64,000 nt of DNA from Acanthosepion pharaonis (GCA_903632075.3 CAHIKZ030000580.1:1696001-1760000), one strand, 5' to 3'. Positions 1 through 13,189 are shown, numbered from the stretch's first letter. Numbers and translations: made by a program. Notes: generated from the letters alone by a model not told the origin.

Positions 1-352
1 TTGCAATTAACTTACATAGAAATCTGGGCCCCCTATTAACTTTTATAAAATTTAATTCTGTTTGTGATTTGAAGCGCTTAATATAGTAATATGAAAAAGC
101 TATATAGCCTTTTTATCCATTGAAATTAATGAAAAATGCCATTTTGTCACATAGTTAATGTCATTGCCGTAATATGTAAAGTCCACTATTCTTATAAAAA
201 GTAACATCAAATGCAGCGGCCATCATTTGACCTAAACCAGTGCTATCAAAATTTTGCAACAGATTTTATTTAGCAGCTATACTAGACAATTAGTGAAACT
301 TCAAGACTCTCTCAGAATATCTAACTTGACAACTCCCTCAACTAATTAATTA
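1..352. other. AT-rich stretch, unassigned
   Basis: No open frame or repeat recognised. It precedes the gag-like start of the degraded Ty3/gypsy copy and may be its leader or LTR, but no terminal repeat partner is visible in the window. Confidence 0.4.
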
Positions 353-1925
353 ATGGCTGAATCTAATTCGAATGTAGGATGGCAACCCAAAAGCCTAGAC
401 ATTGAACCGAGCTAACCTACTGCAGTAAAATATTGGCGTCATTGGATTTATATTTTTTACAAACTGGAGAGGACAAAATTCCTAACAAGCTTAGGAGCCC
501 TGATAAAACGTGTCGGTGCTACTGAATTCGAATTTATTGAAACTTGCACAGACTGCGACTCAGAACTACGTAAATTAGACACTTTTTATTAAAACCCCAA
601 ATGAGTTTTAAAACTGTGTATTGTCAAGTTCTCCGATATATGCCATTTTGATAGAATTATTTAAAATTAAAAAATAAAACTTGCAACAAGAGCCAATCGT
701 AAATTCTGTATATTTCTTCAGAGCACTCGGAAAACTGTAATTCCAAAGACAGTAGAGCTACAAAATTTGGGACTAAGCTATACGAGATTCTTTCATTTAT
801 GGAATTACTTCACCAAGAATACGTCAACGACTACTAGAGAATAAAACATTAGATTTGCAGTCAGCTTACGATCAAGGTTTGAGTTTGGCACAAAACAACG
901 AAGCTTATGTAGCCCCCCTATTCTTTCTCCAGCAGTTGTAGTCTGTGAAAATAACCTTTCCAACATAGGCGATAGAAGTAATACTTTAAATCGACCTGTT
1001 ACCTCCGAATTACACCCCCCCCCGAAAGTGCCAACAATAATCGCACTGATACAAAAACCTGCTTCTTTTGTGGTGCTGTTCTGTATGTATCATTGTAGAA
1101 GAAATTGTCCAGTTCGGGAAACCGTGTGTAACAATTGTTGTAAAAGGGAGCGTGTCAGTCTCTAGTAACAAATGTCACAAGTGCTACTATATTTTCTACC
1201 CACATTGTAGTTAGTAAAGTAGAAGTGCTGAGTAGACTCTCACATTCTACAGTCATTATAACTATTAAAGGAAATATGTTGAACACCTTATTTGATTCTT
1301 GTACTTCTGAAAGCTTTATTAGCGAAAATACAGTTCATTCCTTAAAACTAATAATTATTCCTTAGTCAAAGCAGGTAATTATGGCACAAAGGTCTAAGGA
1401 GGCAATCTATCGGATTTGTTCTTTGTGAGTCTCAAACTTAATGATAGGCTATAATCGGTCATTCACTCGAGTGTTATGAAAGACTTGTGTCGCGATGTGT
1501 TACTGTGAAGGGGTTTTCAGCAAAAAATTATTTTTGAATATGGCGGCCATCCCTCTGAGATGGTTATGAGAAATACGAGTCCTCATTCTTTAAAGCCTAC
1601 GAACATGAAAGAACCCACGTTGTTCCCAAATATTACGTCTAACAGCTGATTGCTACTAAATCTAGACACTTTAGTCAATATGATCGAGATTTTGACACGG
1701 AGATCAACTTTTGGTCAACGAAATTATTATATTTCATTATGATGCGCCAAAGTCGTTGTTAAAGATGAAACAAAAGACATGAAGCGATTATGCGAGGTTA
1801 CTAGCAAACAATAAATATATCCACTGAACGTGATGCCTAGCTGTTGCCAATGATTGAATTTACTTACAAAGCTTGCCAAGTATTTCATTCGACTTCGTGT
1901 CTATCATCAAGTTAAATAATTTATT
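353..1925 (+). mobile_element. Degraded Ty3/gypsy retrotransposon (gag to start of RT)
   Basis: Conceptual translation in shifting frames gives the order of a Ty3/gypsy gag-pol. An ATG at 353 opens a gag-like start (MAESNSNVGWQPKSLDIEPS). Further gag sequence lies near 800-910. Cysteine-rich zinc-knuckle remnants sit at about 1060-1140 (CFFCG, CNNC). An aspartic-protease-like segment is at 1258-1330, where the active-site triplet reads D-S-C rather than D-S/T-G. The first part of reverse transcriptase (VVVKDETKDMKRL) is at 1751-1800, and AKYFI...YHQVK lies at 1876-1915. Stops and frameshifts are frequent and everything after the first RT blocks is missing. I see no LTRs, so this is an old 3'-truncated copy, probably inside the upstream intron of the acetyltransferase gene. 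Family assignment is by recognition of motif order, not by search. Confidence 0.75.
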
Positions 1926-2419
1926 ATAAAGAAAAATTAGATTAACTGATTGTATTGAATATAAAGAAATTGTGGGCAAAGTTATGAAAAAGATTGGTTG
2001 TTCAGAGAAATTGGTCTTGTTACCAGCGTGCATGAAAAGATATCTGATAAAAAGAAAAGGACACCAGTCGTCATATCAATTTTTAAAAACTGGCAAATGT
2101 TGAAAAAGTCTTAAAGATGAATGGAAAGACATTTATTTATTAATTCAGAACTCCCCCAAAAGTAAATGACGAAAGTTTTTGAAAGTAAAAGTGACTTAAG
2201 ACCAAGGAAACAGCAGGTGAAACGAACATCAAGATCAAATAGGGAAAAATAACAGCAGATACCAAAGTCAGACAGGTATATCTGAAGTCATGAGATTTTT
2301 CCCCCTCTCAGCAAAAGGAAAAATCAAAATGTTCTTCATGCCCAGAAGGAGCAAATAAACAATCGAGATACTGATATTTTGAACTGTATTATAAATGATT
2401 TGATAAGTGAACAGTCCAA

Positions 2420-3960
2420 ACATAACTGAATCCTGTCTTGGATAGTGAATTGAAATTAGATGAATACAATATTCACAAAGACCGAGCGAAAGAAAGGTGT
2501 TGGCTGCATTATATATACTAAAGATAGATTAAAATTATATATTGAAAAATACACAAATGAATCTAAAGCTGAGACTGGAAGGATTTAATGATGTTATAGA
2601 TGTTTAAATTATCCTGCGGAAGAGGAATTTCTCCATCAAAATTTAATCAGTGTTTGTAAAGAAAATAAAGCAATATTACTGAAGGAAGACTTTAATAAAG
2701 GAAATATCGATTGGGATATACTAAATTATTATCTCTGCTGTAAAAGACTTCTAGATGATACTCAAGATCTGTTTTTGATTCAACATGTAAAGAAATCCAT
2801 AAAAGATAGCATCTTGGATTTAGTATTAACATCTAGGATTATGAATACTGTTGTAAATAAGCAATTTGACACAAGTGATAATTGCATTGTAAGCTTTGAA
2901 TTTGTTGTAAGAGATGTGCCTTTTTTAATGGAAGGAAGAAAGCCTTCAATATACTTCATATGCTTAGCCTGGATTTGTTGTCAATCATAGCTGCCTCTCA
3001 AATCTATCAATATTCTTAGAAGAGCAAGGCCATTCAGTCGATGTCGATTATGTTGGATTTCAATAAAGCATTTGATTCTGTCCCCCATAATAGATTAGGA
3101 AAGCAAATCCAAGCACATGGAATATCTGACAAAATTGAACATTGGATATCTTCATGGCTCATTGAAAAACAACAAATAGTGGTGGTAAGGAGTCAAATTT
3201 GGCACATGCTAAATCTGGAATATCCCAGGGTTTTATTCTATGTTTCGACAACATTGTTATCAGCCTAACCAAATTTGCTGGTGATATCAAAGTCCTTCGA
3301 TATGTTCCAGATATTGCATATGCGCTTACAATATGAAACCTGCACACTCTGTATTCATGGGGTGAAGACAGGTAGTTATTATTTAACAAAGAAAACTGCA
3401 AGTGTTCACTTTGAGTACAATCATCCAAGGTATGAGTATTTCATTGGAGACGTGATGATTGAATCAAGGGAGATGGAAATAATCCTCAGAGTCCATATGC
3501 ATCAGACATGTAAGTCATTATAACACACTGCTGAAGCAGTTGAGAAAAGAAATAGAATTCTAAGAGTAATAAAAAGATCGTAGTAGGATAAGTCCGTTGA
3601 AAATCTAATGTTACTGTATGTCCTTAGTCAGAGACATACTTGAATATGCCCCTCAAGCATCCCTAGTTGGTCAAAGATATTGACAAAAAAGAGCAATCCA
3701 AATTATTGATTTTACAAGTATACATATCACGAGAGGTTGAATTTCTGTAACTTTCTTTCATTGGAAGGTAGAAGAGACTGTGTTGATCTGATTGAAACTT
3801 TCAAGATCTTGAACTGTTTTACTGGTGTAGATTATCAAAACATTCATTAAACAGAGAGACAATACTTTTAACACAAGAGGACGCAGCAAGACAATAATAA
3901 CCAAGCACCTAAATAAACATAACTTATCATTACTTTTCAATTTTCAAAAGGTTTTTAATA
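2420..3960 (+). mobile_element. Degraded LINE (endonuclease plus reverse transcriptase)
   Basis: A non-LTR retrotransposon in broken frames. The endonuclease domain shows ITESWLDS-like sequence near 2430 (with a stop), a KEDFNKGNIDWD block near 2685 matching the GDFN..DIDW motif, and SILDLVLTSR near 2810 followed by a degraded T-S-D-H step (DTSDNCIVSFEF). Reverse transcriptase follows at 3041 (MLDFNKAFDSVPHNRL, the A motif). The C-terminal RT region (YEYFIGDVMIES, then LRV, LEYAPQAS) runs at 3430-3660. The block ending near 3850 (LIETFKILNCFTGVD) is the usual thumb/tail region. The YADD catalytic box is not visible, lost by deletion near 3270. It adjoins the gypsy fragment directly. A CR1/L2-like clade is likely, but I cannot place it firmly. 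Confidence 0.8.
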
Positions 3961-6900
3961 ATTAGAAACAAATTAACTGAATCAGAACCTAGCGCAAAGG
4001 ATTTAATTTTATACTTCATGAATTTACTAAACTAATTAGCAAATTAATTTGAAAAATTAAAATGTTATGGCGGTGCATATTTTGTAACATTCCAAATTTT
4101 ATTTGATTTTGTCTCATTGGAAAAACTAAATTACTTCAACTTTTGATGACGTATTAAATTTTAATTCAGGCCATAATGGCTCAAAATACGAATATTTTTA
4201 GATGAAATGCCATACAAACATTTTACTATGCCTTGAAAGTATACATTCTAAAGATATTAAAATGTAACTTTTCATTTATAACAGACTATGTTATAAGAAA
4301 AGTGTTGTACAGAAGAAATATTAAGAAAGTTTTTTTTGTTTTTTTTCACGGATTTTTTTCAATTTAAAAGTTCCATATTCGTGAAAGTAAAGTTGTCTTA
4401 GTATTAAACATTAAATACTGTACCAAATTTGTAACAGATTTGAGAATATGTAAATCATTTAAAGATGTTTTTGTTTAATATCTATGGTTGTTAAATTGAA
4501 ACTATGTAATTTTTTGACAATTTTTTTAAAGATTCTTAAATGCATCATTTCAAAATAAAAAAGCAAATATATATATATTTTTTAAATATTGTTTCATTCT
4601 TCTAAGGAAACTCAAAAACCAGCGCTGAAAGCTTTGAAATTCTTAATTTTATTTATAAAATATTTGTACAATTCTCATTAGACTTAATATTAAAAATGAC
4701 ATTCAGAGAAACATCTACCAGGTAATTTTTATTTTTAATTTTCCACCTTTTTGCATAAAATGAATTACTTAATTTTCAATTCATCCTGTTAATTTTCTGT
4801 TCCTGTTCATGTAAATTGATTTTAATTATTAAATTAATATCTACTATCGTATGTGTGAAATAGGAATTTTCTTTAAATCAAAGGGAGAAAAAAATTAATC
4901 AAAATTATTGCTGGTCACCGATTATATTTTCTATACATTTAATCAATTTTTAATACAAACAAACGGACTCATTATTTTTTCCAATATTATCATAAAATAC
5001 CAGTAAGTTACCGTCAATAAAGTGATTTTTGTACATTTAGTAAGTAGAGGAGGTTAACTGTTTTTTATTATTATTTGTATGTTTACATTTATGGAAACAA
5101 GTCAATAATTGTTATATTTGTAAGGGGCTATCTAATAATAGGTATAATTGCTATTTAACTAATTACTGGATACTAGTAACAATTTTTGATAAAATGCTAT
5201 TATTTAGTAATTAAGTCTCTACATGTCCGACCCAAGTCGTGAACCCCAGTTGTATGGCTACCAATCCTGTTATAGGTATCATCTTAACAAATCACAAACT
5301 AACACCCTGAGATTTATTTGCGGGATAAACAAAGACCCAATGTCTAATTTCTTCATTCAAGTTTTCCTCTTTATCTCCTTTCCAACAAGATTTATATTCC
5401 TTCTTTAGTATTTCCCCTTTCCTTTTCTATTTTGATCTTTTTATAATTTTCATCTCTTCCGATACCTACGAGTTGTGATGAAAATTTCTCCCCAAATCCA
5501 AAATTCTAAACAAAAGATATAATATCAGATTTTAGAGGAAGAGCTTTTTGTTCGGACCGAGAACTTTTAAAAAACGCTTCACATTTCTTTTCTTTACACC
5601 CTCGACTTCGTTGTGCAACGTTTTCTTTTCCTTCATTTTCATAATCCTGCTTAAAGGGCTTCCTTCCTATTATTCAGTTCATTTTTATATCTTGAAAAGC
5701 TTTTCTTTTATATTTGCCCATCTCTACTTTGTTCCTATCTTTTCAATTCTTCTTATTTTTTTCATTCTTTACATCAACAAGCACTTACTGTCGTCTTCTC
5801 TTTTTGTCGCTTTTCCTTCGCTTTTTTCTCCTTTCTAAAATTTCTAATCTCTCCGAGGAAAACAATTGTTTTTCTTGTTCTACTTCTCCGCTCATTCAGG
5901 GTTTCGATTCATGTGGATGAACGATTCTTGGCTGTAATAGCTATTAAAAACTTGCACACACAAGATAAACTCCCTCCAATTTCAAGTTGTCGCTGGTACG
6001 TATGTTTGGAACTTTCAAACAAGAAAATACATTAAGAAAAAAAAAAAAAAAAGCAATGTGTATACTTATTCATCTTTCTTGTCCATATGTATTTGTGAAT
6101 GTTTTCAGAGGTGTTAATTCCGTACTAAAGAAAGCAAGATAATCCAAAGGTAAAAATTAACGTCTTTTAAAATTTTTCTATTTATAGTGTAGATAGATTC
6201 TTTTAAGTTTTAGAACATTTTATTTATTTGTGTCCCCATATGGTATTTATTTTTATGCTAGATCTACTGAAGAAGACCTCATAGCCCAGCGTATGCGCTG
6301 ATTCCTTCAAGCGTTTGGTTTTTCGCTGTTCTTTTTGACTAGTATTTTTACTTAATTCTACAGAATTTTTAAGGCTGGGGGGACACCGAAAAGTCGTAAT
6401 TAGGAGTGAAACAGACAATTTTGCAAATATATTTTATCCCTGCTTTTGCCTTGTTGCTGCTAGCTATACCTTTTATTGGTTTAGAAGTATTGAAGTTAAG
6501 GTTAGATTATGTAAAATGCTGTACATATATCTATAGTGTTCTATATTGAGTAGGCAGTTCATAATCTCAAATTTTATAATCACTTATTGATTTGTACAGC
6601 AGAGAGCTAAATTCTAGTCCTGAACACTTAAAGCTGTTAGGGAAAAGGCGTCATTATGCATTATGGACGCTGTACGAATCTAAAAATATCTATACGTTCG
6701 ACAGGCTTACAAAATTGCTAAATTACGCCTGATAGATTTTCAGCGCATGTAATTCCTTTCGATAACAACCATCTGTCAATATACTTTATACTGGGTCTAT
6801 GGGTGTCTTGCTTTGTACCTTCAAGTACAATTATCATATAGGGACACATTTCTCTAGAATGGTTCGTCTTTCAAACAATTTACCTTTATATCTAGCAATC

Positions 6901-7325
6901 TTTCATATAAAGAATGAATATTGTTTTATTGGACGTAATAGGTATTCCGATTATTCCGGTATGTTAGTTGTTTAGATACTATTGAAATCTGTTCACGGAA
7001 AGAAAGATAGAAAGAGATAAACACAAATATCAAAGGAAGAGGAATATTGATTATAAAGAGCAATATGTCCTTCATTGGTTATTTTTCTCGTCTCTTTTCA
7101 TTTTGAGCCTAATCTCACAAAATAAACGAACCAACCATTGCCTTGGGATAGGATTTCTAACGAAAAGCACCTGACTAGCATAATGACTTCGTTCCAAAAC
7201 AAGATTGAGACACGCACAAACGTACATTTAATATTCTAATACTATTTGAAGATAAAAATAAAATGTACTACCAAGTCTAAAATAAATGAAGATGTCACTA
7301 CTGTTGACTTGAATAAAATCACCCA
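3961..7325. other. AT-rich non-coding stretch
   Basis: Very AT-rich, with T-runs around 4330 and 4575 and a 16-A run near 6040. Only short open frames occur, with low-complexity Phe/Leu/Ser products (for example 5548-5838 in a T/C-rich tract). No exon, tRNA or recognised repeat is supported. Confidence 0.5.
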
Positions 7326-7766
7326 GTGGATCTCTTTCTCTCTAGTCAGTCTTTTGCCTGTTTTCGGGACAACATTTGTCACTCTGCTTTAATCCCCTTC
7401 GGGATTTTTGCCAGTTGCTTAATTGTTGAGAAAGTCAAACGGAAAGTGGACGGGAAGACTAGGAGTTTAAGACTATTACTTATTTTAAACTACAAAACAC
7501 TTAAAACTACCTTCGCATATATACTTATAGCCTATTTTTTATCCGATACAAATGGATTTGAAGATGTGAATACTAGCAAGTTTCCCTACATTGCTTGTGA
7601 CAAAAGGTGGAAATATAAAATTAACAACGGCGCCATGATCATAAACATATTATCTGAACTTCTGTCAGGAAGATCAACACAAAGTAATGGTCTACATTTT
7701 CATTGTAAACGAAACTCCCATTTTAAATACATCCGTGTTTTCCCGGTTAGCAGCGGGACAACTTGA
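7326..7766 (+). other. 146-codon open frame, unassigned
   Basis: The longest unexplained frame in the left 12 kb. The product has no recognisable domain, is mixed hydrophobic/basic, and lacks a convincing signal peptide. The sequence around it (to about 8300) is less AT-rich than its neighbours, which suggests an old mobile-element segment. An AATAAA at 7830 lies downstream, but that hexamer is common in AT-rich DNA. I do not claim a gene here. Confidence 0.15.
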
Positions 7767-8345
7767 CATGTCTAGATACGTGCCTCTCTGCAACTGATCA
7801 AGATCCGAGGTTTTGTAAGATGCTTCATGTCAATAAAAACAACGGGAAACCAGCAGTCGGCAAGACACTGTTTGTTGCAGTCTGTATCAGTGGGCAGGGT
7901 TTTCGATCTTAAAGTTTGTTATTTCCACCTTTTTCTTTCCTCTCTATTGGAGGGATAGTATTCGACACTTATAGTTGATGATGGCATCTTTTCGCCGTCG
8001 GAGACCACGCACTAAAGGCTGAATGACAAGATTTAAATGTCTCATTGATACCACCTGCCCACTCTGTGAGATACAAATCGTTTTTGTGGTTCAAAACAGC
8101 GTCCTTTGTGAGTATTTTCTCGTCAGCAGACTCATGATTCTTGAGTTACCTGAGCCCCTAGTTTTCAGCCTTCATGGAATTAATGATGAATGGCACTGAC
8201 ATACTAGTGTATGAATTAAGGTCCAGGTCACCATGCAATGTCGTTCTGCTGTCCTAGGGATCCAGTTTTAGTTTGACATAGATGACAGTGCCATTTTAGT
8301 CATATAAGTTATCAATGTGGTCTCAGTTACGCATTTTGTTGACCC

Positions 8346-8346
<1 letters not shown>
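7767..8346. other. Moderate-GC stretch, unassigned
   Basis: Composition is close to 42-45% GC in parts (7850-8300), unlike the surrounding AT-rich DNA. No reading frame or terminal repeat found. Confidence 0.35.
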
Positions 8347-8381
<35 letters not shown>

Positions 8382-8386
8382 TGCTC
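8347..8386. repeat. (CTG)n trinucleotide repeat
   Basis: About twelve CTG/CTT-type units with one T interruption. It translates to a leucine run in one frame, but no exon context is visible. Confidence 0.95.
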
Positions 8387-10112
8387 AGATTCTTCTGGAT
8401 TCATTTGCTCTTACCTATAATTTTCCTAAATGAACTCAAGGTGGTGCTTTTAAGGTCAATTTGTGCACAAACGAGTCCCTTTGCTGCCTATCCTTCTGTG
8501 AAGCCATTTTTCACTATTTTTGTCTTAAATTGTTGTGCTTTTCTAAATTTGATTTCACATCGTTTAATGTAGTTGGTGAAAGGAAATTTTACTTTCAATT
8601 TTACTGTAACTTTTATTTCCCTATCCCATGCTCCACGGTTTTTATATTCGTACTTTGTTTTAGTTTATGTAGCATTTCAAAAATCACAGAAAATTTTAAA
8701 TAAAACGCAGAAAATTCCAATTTTCCTTCGAAAGCGTCACATTGCTTTTAAACTATAAGAATTTTCTTATTTGAATAAACTCAAATATGATAAATCCATT
8801 ATTAAACAAAACAACTTCAGTAACTTATCTTATTAATTCAGAAATCAAACACTTAGATTTTTTCAAAATATACTATTAAAGCATGTCAGCGCGTCTTGTT
8901 TTCTTTTCCTTCAAAGCAGTGCTCTAATGGCTTAGGTGGTTACTAATTACAAGACTTAAACGGGCTTTATTTCAATAAGAAATTTAAATATCTATTATCA
9001 ACATAAGTTGGGCAAGCTAATCAAACCGAATTTATTTGATGTTACAATTTTATGTAATATTTGCGCATGCATACATACACGCGCCCAGAAACTAACTTCA
9101 TATATTTAAATTTCAGAATTTCAAACGGACACACAAAATTAAAGCTTTATATATTATAGGAGATTTATTATATATAAATTAATATGGGATTTTATGGTGG
9201 GTGTTAATGGGTTAATTTATTCCTGTTTCTATAAACAGTAAAACCTTCAATATGGATGTTTTGACGTTACCTCCATTTGTAGAATAGTGTTGGCTCACTA
9301 CTTCGAATTAGACAAGAACATCTTTGAAATAACATAAATATCTTGTTGAAATCCTCTGGTAAAATCAATGACCGTGATACGCACTCATTCAAAATATTTC
9401 TCTGTCCATTGGTTTATCAATTATTTCCATGTCAATTTACTGGTTGATCACTTCAATCTTTCCTTTTTCCGTTTGAATTTATATCTTCCTTTGTGAGTTT
9501 CATTTCTTAGCCTTTTCTTTTTCTTTTGTCAAAGCTTTCTTTTTCGTTCTTTTTCTTTTACCAAAGCTTTTTTTTTTTCGTTCTTTAACAATGTTTCTCT
9601 TTATCTCTTCTTAAATTATCTATTTTCCATTTGTCTTAGCCAGGGTCAAGGTTAAGGCTCTGGTGTGGGTCATCAACTCAAAGGGCCAATACAAGACATC
9701 CCAATCACATATATCAAGTCATCCAAGGCCTTAGAAGCTAACCTAGTAACTGTCTCAGATGCTATTCTAACAAATTTAGTGCCAAAATGACGTTATCTCG
9801 AGAATGAGTAAATTCGCTAACTGCTCCATACGTTAAATGGTCGCCTTTGTAGAAGTTAATGGAAACTCTAGGTGGACATTGCTTCCCCTACAATAACACA
9901 TAATAATACCAGTGAACAATTTTACTCTAACATGAATGAGTGGGAGTATAATTTTTACAAGCTGAAATGGTATCGTATTCTTGGCATTCGCTTTATAATA
10001 TATAATAGAATATAATAAAATAATAGTATAATAAAAAATGATTCGGTATTAGACTTAAATACTGAATAATATGATTGTCTCCTGAAAAAGTTAATATTTA
10101 ATCTCTCTCTCT

Positions 10113-10114
<2 letters not shown>
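8387..10114. other. AT-rich stretch, unassigned
   Basis: Contains a T/C-rich block at 9470-9640 with near-repeats of TTTTTCGTTCTTT. Otherwise no recognisable gene or element. Confidence 0.45.

Positions 10115-10158
<44 letters not shown>
10115..10158. repeat. (AT)n microsatellite
   Basis: About 22 uninterrupted AT dinucleotides just upstream of a LINE tail. Confidence 0.97.
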
Positions 10159-10161
<3 letters not shown>

Positions 10162-10199
10162 AGAAACCAATATTAAGGGTTTTCAAATTTCAAGACGTT

Positions 10200-10845
10200 T
10201 ATGTAGTCTAATTACAGATAGCAGACACCAAAAATTACTGAGACTCCCAGACAAGGTAGTAAAGGGAAGCAAAAAGGAGTAACCATCAACTGTAGGACAG
10301 AGTATATTGTTATGAACAAGAGGAACAGTCCGACATGCTAGCTCAAGCAAGTAGAGACATTTAAATATCTGGTAAATGTCTAGCGGATAGCGAAAAAGGT
10401 GACACCCAAATCCGAGGTGTATTCAAATAGCGAAAGATAACTTCAAAGAGTTAAACAAAGTAATAAGAAACAGTAAAATTTCATTAGAAACAAAGTTCTG
10501 AATTGCTGTATAATATCAAATCCACCACTGGAAAAATCGTCATAGATGAAGAGGAGATTTAAGGAAAATGCAAACAAAAGGACACTTGTACTTATAATCA
10601 GAAAGACACACATAAAATGCCTGAGATACATAAGGAGGAAAGATAGCTTGAAGAATTTAATACTCAAAATACAAAATGAAGGCAAAGAGCGGCAGAGGAG
10701 AAACAGTAAAGTAATCTACCCAGCAAGCTTTTGTAAATAGATGGCAGAACGGAGAGAGGGATAATAAATAAACCTTGCTAAGAGCTACAAATGATAGGAA
10801 GATGTTAGCTATGATCTCCCACGTCCTGAGAGGACACGGCAAATG
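10200..10845 (+). mobile_element. RTE-like LINE, C-terminal end of reverse transcriptase ORF
   Basis: Broken frames carry the characteristic end of RTE/CFDP2-like LINE polyproteins. KTEY-type sequence near 10290 is followed by a VETFKYL motif (10349-10369), the block 10440-10500 (KLNKVIRNSKISLETKF) and the basic stretch from 10546. The terminal ISHVLRGHGK ends in TGA at 10843-10845. Upstream RT domains are absent, as expected for 5'-truncated LINE insertions, which are the commonest kind. It sits about 1.3 kb upstream of exon A of the acetyltransferase gene. Confidence 0.75.
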
Positions 10846-11926
10846 AAAGATTGTTACGAAATATTAAAGAGATATATATTCGTATAATATTTTAATTGTT
10901 CAAAAGATCTCATTTGTTTAATCCCCAAACAAAAGTAGGTTGGAGAGCGAATTATCCCACTAAAACTACAAATGTCTACTGGCAGTAGTCTTCAAATGAA
11001 TTAAAAAGAAATGCAATTGGGATTAGTTCAGTTTCTTGTCATTTCATTTATTCTCTATTCTCGATACGAATTATGTCCTCCTACGCGTAGTCTCTCCTTC
11101 ATGGGATCTATACTGTAAACAATCTTTCTTTTTTTATTTTTTATACAACCAATATACAAAAGGGACTTGTACTATATGTTAATCCTCTATCAATATGAGT
11201 GTAAGAGTGGCATGCTGCTGGCCGCCCTACTACCGCGAATATGAACAAACATCTCATTCTCGCCCGATGCTTAGGAGCTTATTTTCTATCCTCGAATAGA
11301 CACGACACACTTCAAGTCTTACTCAATTGGGTAACGTTTAACTACTCCTCATCAACACGCGATACATTCTGAACTACTCCCCAACACCGTCTGTCATCTA
11401 CTGCTTCTCCGCCTTTGTCTACTTCCCTTCAACATAAAACCTTCCCTGGTCAATAATAACACGTGAAATATCTTCTGTTTTCTGTTTCGGCTGTGAATGA
11501 AAATATTCAGTTCCATCTCTCACGAGTTGGTTATGGAAATGGTTATTATTTGATATGTTCAAACATCTTCGAGTTCCCATTATTTATAGAACTATAAATT
11601 CAATTTTTGTTTTTCATTCTCATAGTTTACTTTAGTTTGGTGCTTATTAACAATGATTAACAAAAATATATTTCGGCATTAATTAAATTTCCTTTATAGG
11701 GCTCATATTCATCCTAAATTTCTTGTAAATCTTTTTTTATTTGATCAGCCATTTTTTTTATAGGAAAGTCCATTTCCAATCTGACTTCATTATTAAACTT
11801 TATTTACTGAGTGAATTTTCGGGATGAGGACTTATCATTTACATTCGGGTTACTATCTTCGTCTTATCTCAGGGAAATATTTAATTATTTCGAAATAATT
11901 TTCTACAGATGTACGGATATTTATAG
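10846..11926. other. Intronic stretch, unassigned
   Basis: A less AT-rich block at about 11030-11480 has no clear frame and no matching copy elsewhere in the window. The remainder is AT-rich. Confidence 0.4.
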
Positions 11927-12014
11927 AAAATTATTGTTTCAATAATTCTATATATCTGAAAATTATTGTTTCTATATATCTGAAAATTATTGTTTCAATA
12001 ATTCTATATATCTG
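11927..12014. repeat. Short tandem repeat, 32/24/32-bp units
   Basis: Three head-to-tail units beginning AAAATTATTGTTTC and ending TATATATCTG. The middle unit lacks the 8-bp AATAATTC-type segment of the outer two. It lies 129 bp upstream of the exon A acceptor. Confidence 0.9.
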
Positions 12015-12142
12015 AAGAAATACTATGTAGAAGAAAGGTTAATCAGTACAGCATTTGCATGAAATACTATATGAATATAAAATATATTTATTGCCGATAT
12101 TCAAATTATCTAAATTTTAATTTCTGTTCCGCTTTACTTTAG

Positions 12143-12320
12143 TTTTTCGTGGTGGACGTTCTCTTGAATGCATCGAGATTGACCGATGATGATCTTTACA
12201 CGCAATTATGGAGAATTGCCAAAGTAGCTGAAGAAGGAGAGAAAACCGCTGAACAAGTAGGAATCCTCACTTCTTGGAAAAGAAACAAATGGGCTGCTAC
12301 TAGAAACAAGCTTTTAGAAG
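12143..12320 (+). CDS. ChAT: Choline acetyltransferase, exon A (internal)
   Basis: Internal exon of a choline/carnitine O-acyltransferase. In ChAT this enzyme makes acetylcholine from choline and acetyl-CoA in the cytosol of cholinergic neurons. The acceptor is TTTACTTTAG at 12133-12142 and the donor GTAAG starts at 12321. Entry phase is 0 and exit phase 1 (59 codons plus one base). The protein starts FFVVDVLLNASRLTDDD and continues through VGILTSWKRNKWA to NKLLE. These match the family's FFVLDV / LFTQL / GILTS...W..AR blocks, and the ungapped DVLLN..RLTDDDLYTQL segment is closer to ChAT than to carnitine acetyltransferase. No initiator is needed, as earlier exons lie upstream of the window or were too short for me to see. 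Intron A (6.9 kb) follows. Confidence 0.95.
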
Positions 12321-13189
12321 GTAAGATAATTCAGTACCTATCTACTGTGTGTTTGTGTGATGGAGGCAAGAAAGACACATTTTTATAGAATCACCAATAT
12401 ATATGTATGTGTGTGAGGTGTAAACATACTTTGAGTTAAGCATTTCCCACTTTATCTTAGGGCTACATAGATGATGTTCCAAAGAGCTGCAAAAGCACAA
12501 ATAGACTTTCACTATTTGAGTCACTTTTGATTATATTTAGTTGTCTGTTTGCAAAAGCTAGCATTCTAATCTTAAGATCAAATTATTTCATTTATACACT
12601 GAAAGACAGAAAGAAAAGAAGTTTATTTTGGAGAGTGAGTTTTAAATTTGTTCAGTGTGCATATTATGAACATGACAATATGCCAACCAGAAATGGCCAA
12701 CTGATTTTCTCACTAGAAGAAATCAGCAGACCACCAATGCCAGACTAGACTTTTCAACTATAATTCTGAGTTAATTTTTAATTTTTAAATCCTATCTAAA
12801 TTCGTACATGCGCAAATTCATTCTTTATATGAATACTTTTTTTATTAGCGTGTTTCAACATCAACGAACTCCCTGAATATTTACACGAGTTTTAGTTTCA
12901 AGAAAACTAAATAAAAAAGAAACTACCATACAGTCATGAATAGAACTTGACACGTAATATATTAGTCAGTTCTTTCATCATATGAAGGTACAAGATTCGA
13001 TATACAAGAGGTTAGAAACAAGAAATGAAACCTAGATATATCAAATGAAATATCAAAGTGTAATGCATCTTGAACAACTTCAGGTGTCATTCAATTTTTG
13101 ACACTTATTTTCCTTAATGCAGCTTTCATTTTAGCAACTAGAAAAATAAAAGCTTCATACACATTCTGTAAACACCATTCCAATTTATA

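Noticed and set aside
8315..8572. Leucine-run membrane protein
   Set aside because: The run is the (CTG)n microsatellite. Nothing else in the frame resembles a protein family.
1..12142. Preceding acetyltransferase exon (PEPEH-type block)
   Set aside because: No plus-strand segment with that motif and a phase-0 donor was seen. A very short exon could have been missed.
12149..12388. Stand-alone 79-codon gene at exon A
   Set aside because: The frame runs through a consensus donor at 12321 and its apparent start codon is GTG. The protein family continues only after splicing to 19229.
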